From positions 1 to 6,734 of the forward strand of contig JAFZPW010000195.1 in the NCBI GenBank assembly GCA_017552495.1: a stretch of DNA of 6,734 nt, written 5' to 3'. This document shows, in pieces, positions 5,215-6,734 of this stretch. Within the stretch, counting starts at the first letter, position 1, and every line of letters starts with the position of its first letter. The notes under the pieces are model-generated. The model saw only the letters and a program-made list of their open reading frames with translations. It was not told where the DNA came from and ran no database searches. The stretch comes from Clostridia bacterium. Lineage in GTDB: Bacteria > Bacillota > Clostridia > Oscillospirales > Butyricicoccaceae. The position numbers were made by a program, and so were the translations under genes.

Positions 5215-6509
5215 CATTTGCTTTGGATGTTTTTCATCAAGTCGGCCACCGTATCCCGCAGGGCTTCGTTTTCCAGCATGGACTGGGTGAGCTTGTCGAT
5301 GCTGTACATGACGGAGGAGTGGTGCATATTCAGCACCTTTCCGATTTCAGGAAGACTCATACCGGTAAGCTGCCGCATCAGGTGAGCCGCAACCTGCCGG
5401 GCCACTACCACGTCCTGGGTGCGGCTTTTGCCGGTAATCTGCTCGGCGGGCACGTTGTAGAAAGAGGAGACCTCCTGCAGCACCATATCGGCGGTGGGAT
5501 GCAGACCGGGACGTTCCTTGAAAATGTCCTTGATGGCCTCCTGCGCCAGATTCATGTCGATGGTGCGGTCCATGATTTTATGAAGCGCGGCGATTTTTTT
5601 GATGGCGCCCTCCAGCTCTCGGACGTTGTTGGTGATGTTTTCGGCGATATAAGCGACGACCTTCTGGGGCAGTTCGATTTCCATTTGAACGGCCTTGGCC
5701 TTGACCATGGCCATTCTGGTCTCCAAATCGGGCGACTGGATATCGGCCAAAAGGCCGCTTTCAAAGCGGGTTTGCAGGCGGGCGTTCAGCGTGGCGATCT
5801 CTTTGGGCGGACGGTCGGAGGTCAGAACGATCTGTTTTCCGGCCTGATACAGCGTTTCAAAGGTATTGAAGAATTCCTCCTGCATCTGAACCTTTCCGGA
5901 AAGAAACTGGATATCGTCCACCAGCAGAAGATCGGCCTGCCGGTATTTCTGGCGGAATTCGGAAAAGCCCGATTGCAGCGCCTCCACCAGTTCGTTCATA
6001 AAGTCCTCGCTCTTGATATAGACGATTTTGAAGCCGGGGTGCTCCCGCCGGATGTAGCCAGCGATGGCAAAAAGCAGGTGGGTCTTTCCCAGGCCGGAGC
6101 CGCCGTAAATGAACAACGGGTTATACAGCCGGGCGGGCTGCTTCGCCACCGCCAGAGCCGCCGCGTGGGCGAATTTGTTGCTGTTGCCCACGATAAAACG
6201 CTCGAAGGTGTAACCGCCGTAGACGCTGCTGGTGCTTTGCAGCCGCCACACGTCGGCCTCCGGACCAAAAACATAAAGCGGTCTGGTTGGCTCGCCCAAA
6301 AGAAAGGTGAGGATTTCGGCGACATTTTCGGTGTAGCGCAGCGTAAGCGTATCGCGGAACAGCTCGCTGGCGGCCTTGATGACAAAGAGCCCGTCCTGAA
6401 TGGCCAGCGGCTCGGCATTGGTGAACCATGGATCCACCAGCGCCTCGGCGTAATCCTCGTGGAGCTGCTGGATTAGGGTTTCCAGCAGGGTTTCCGGTGT
6501 GTATTTCAC
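5214..6509 (-). CDS. dnaA: Chromosomal replication initiator protein DnaA
   Basis: DnaA is the AAA+ ATPase that binds oriC boxes, melts the origin and starts helicase loading. With the GTG at 6509-6507 as start the product has 431 residues, a little short of B. subtilis (446) because the linker between domain I and the ATPase core is brief. The ATPase domain begins near YTFERFIVGNSNKFAHAA (100-117) and shows Walker A GGSGLGKTH (136-144), Walker B LLLVDDIQF (194-202), sensor I VLTSDRPPKEI (228-238), box VII LNARLQTRFESGLL (241-254) and sensor II RELEGAI (297-303). Domain IV ends with LPEIGKVLNMHHSSVMYSI, the DnaA-box reader. The start is set by AAAGGGG (6519-6525), 9 nt upstream; a TTG 20 codons earlier lacks a binding site. 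Box VII and the domain IV signature depart from the usual FEWGL and RDHTTV. Confidence 0.98.
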   Translation of the reverse strand: MKYTPETLLETLIQQLHEDYAEALVDPWFTNAEPLAIQDGLFVIKAASELFRDTLTLRYTENVAEILTFLLGEPTRPLYVFGPEADVWRLQSTSSVYGGYTFERFIVGNSNKFAHAAALAVAKQPARLYNPLFIYGGSGLGKTHLLFAIAGYIRREHPGFKIVYIKSEDFMNELVEALQSGFSEFRQKYRQADLLLVDDIQFLSGKVQMQEEFFNTFETLYQAGKQIVLTSDRPPKEIATLNARLQTRFESGLLADIQSPDLETRMAMVKAKAVQMEIELPQKVVAYIAENITNNVRELEGAIKKIAALHKIMDRTIDMNLAQEAIKDIFKERPGLHPTADMVLQEVSSFYNVPAEQITGKSRTQDVVVARQVAAHLMRQLTGMSLPEIGKVLNMHHSSVMYSIDKLTQSMLENEALRDTVADLMKNIQSK

Positions 6510-6518
6510 GGTTAAGAT

Positions 6519-6525
6519 CCCCTTT
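6519..6525 (-). promoter_or_regulatory. dnaA ribosome binding site
   Basis: AAAGGGG on the minus strand, 9 nt before the GTG codon, is the only good site near the beginning of the dnaA frame and decides the choice of the GTG start. Confidence 0.75.
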
Positions 6526-6572
6526 ATCTGTAAAGTAAAAGCAAAAAGGCGCACGAAAAAACACCGCAAAAA

Positions 6573-6599
6573 CGGGTATGATTCATTGTATCATACCCG
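6573..6599. repeat. 10-bp palindrome over the dnaA -10 (operator candidate)
   Basis: CGGGTATGAT (6573-6582) and ATCATACCCG (6590-6599) are perfect reverse complements around a 7-nt centre. The centre and right arm contain the -10 element of the dnaA promoter, so a bound protein would block transcription. Read in the dnaA direction the repeat is followed by five T residues, so it also resembles a short terminator for any transcript entering from upstream. Confidence 0.7.
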
Positions 6600-6613
6600 C
6601 CGGAAAATGTCTA
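6585..6613 (-). promoter_or_regulatory. Probable dnaA promoter
   Basis: The minus strand has TAGACA (6608-6613) and TACAAT (6585-6590) separated by exactly 17 nt, each matching the vegetative consensus at five of six bases. The start of transcription would fall near 6578, giving a T-rich leader of about 70 nt before the dnaA GTG. It would drive dnaA and, by read-through, dnaN-rlbA-recF-remB. Confidence 0.65.
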
Positions 6614-6660
6614 CCATAAAATAAGATTAAAATACTAAGATAATATAATATCCTCTTTAT
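6604..6660. other. A+T-rich stretch upstream of dnaA
   Basis: This 57-bp segment is almost all A and T, in contrast to the G+C-rich genes around it, and includes TATAAT on the plus strand at 6644-6649. In many Firmicutes the next gene on this side is the divergently transcribed rpmH, so it may hold that promoter, or an upstream part of the origin. No DnaA box matching TTWTNCACA and no good -35 for the plus strand was seen. From 6661 to 6734 I see only A-rich runs and a short CCGG-AAT-CCGG palindrome. Confidence 0.4.
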
Positions 6661-6734
6661 AAAAAAGGGGAGATACAAGGAAAAAAACCGGAATCCGGGC
6701 AGAAATCAAGAAAAATTCAGGATTTTTTCAAAAA

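Noticed and set aside
5124..6476. 450-codon open frame on the plus strand opposite dnaA
   Set aside because: Antisense shadow of dnaA, beginning inside the DnaA-box cluster, with no family motif.
6507..6569. Longer dnaA from a TTG codon at 6569
   Set aside because: The 20 extra residues lack similarity to DnaA domain I and no ribosome binding site precedes the TTG, whereas AAAGGGG precedes the GTG at 6509.
6644..6649. Plus-strand promoter for a divergent rpmH
   Set aside because: TATAAT is present, but no acceptable -35 at 16-18 nt was found, and the gene itself is not in the window.
6681..6700. Intrinsic terminator CCGG-ATT-CCGG plus T7 on the minus strand
   Set aside because: The stem is only 4 bp with a 3-nt loop, too weak to call, and the gene it would end lies outside the window.

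Overview
This window holds the replication-origin gene cluster of a bacterial chromosome, read entirely on the minus strand. From right to left the order is dnaA, dnaN, the S4-domain gene rlbA/yaaA, recF, remB/yaaB, gyrB, and the first 55 codons of gyrA, which runs off the left edge. This is the order found at the Bacillus subtilis origin and in many Firmicutes. The GC-rich coding sequence, the remB gene, and GyrB motifs such as SMWGKMLNVEKA and IIIMADADVDG suggest a high-GC member of the Clostridia, perhaps Oscillospirales-like. That placement is an inference from remembered family features, not from a search.

Layout. Positions 6510-6734 form the region upstream of dnaA. It has a good dnaA promoter (TAGACA, 17 nt, TACAAT) whose -10 lies inside a near-perfect palindrome, followed by an A+T-rich stretch toward the window edge. 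dnaA (5214-6509) starts at GTG. The 215-bp dnaA-dnaN gap holds a cluster of DnaA boxes and an A+T-rich segment with a TA-every-third-base pattern beside two abutting boxes. This is most simply read as oriC with its unwinding element. dnaN, rlbA and recF are packed with a 1-nt gap and a 4-nt ATGA overlap, and remB follows recF by 16 nt. The 121-bp remB-gyrB gap holds a probable gyrB promoter, an inverted repeat over its -35, and a hairpin against the gyrB ribosome binding site. gyrB and gyrA are separated by 48 nt containing a 12-bp perfect inverted repeat that reaches the gyrB stop codon.

The genes work together. DnaA binds and opens oriC, DnaN is the clamp that holds the polymerase on DNA, RecF acts at stalled or gapped forks, and GyrA/GyrB relieve the positive supercoils ahead of the fork. 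RlbA and RemB are the small genes that habitually ride along.

I see no mobile element, CRISPR array, tRNA or rRNA, and no clearly new multi-gene system. The points worth a second look are regulatory (palindromes at the dnaA and gyrB promoters, the unwinding element) and protein-level (an altered DNA-recognition signature and box VII in DnaA). The long plus-strand reading frames opposite gyrB and dnaA look like shadows of GC-rich genes.
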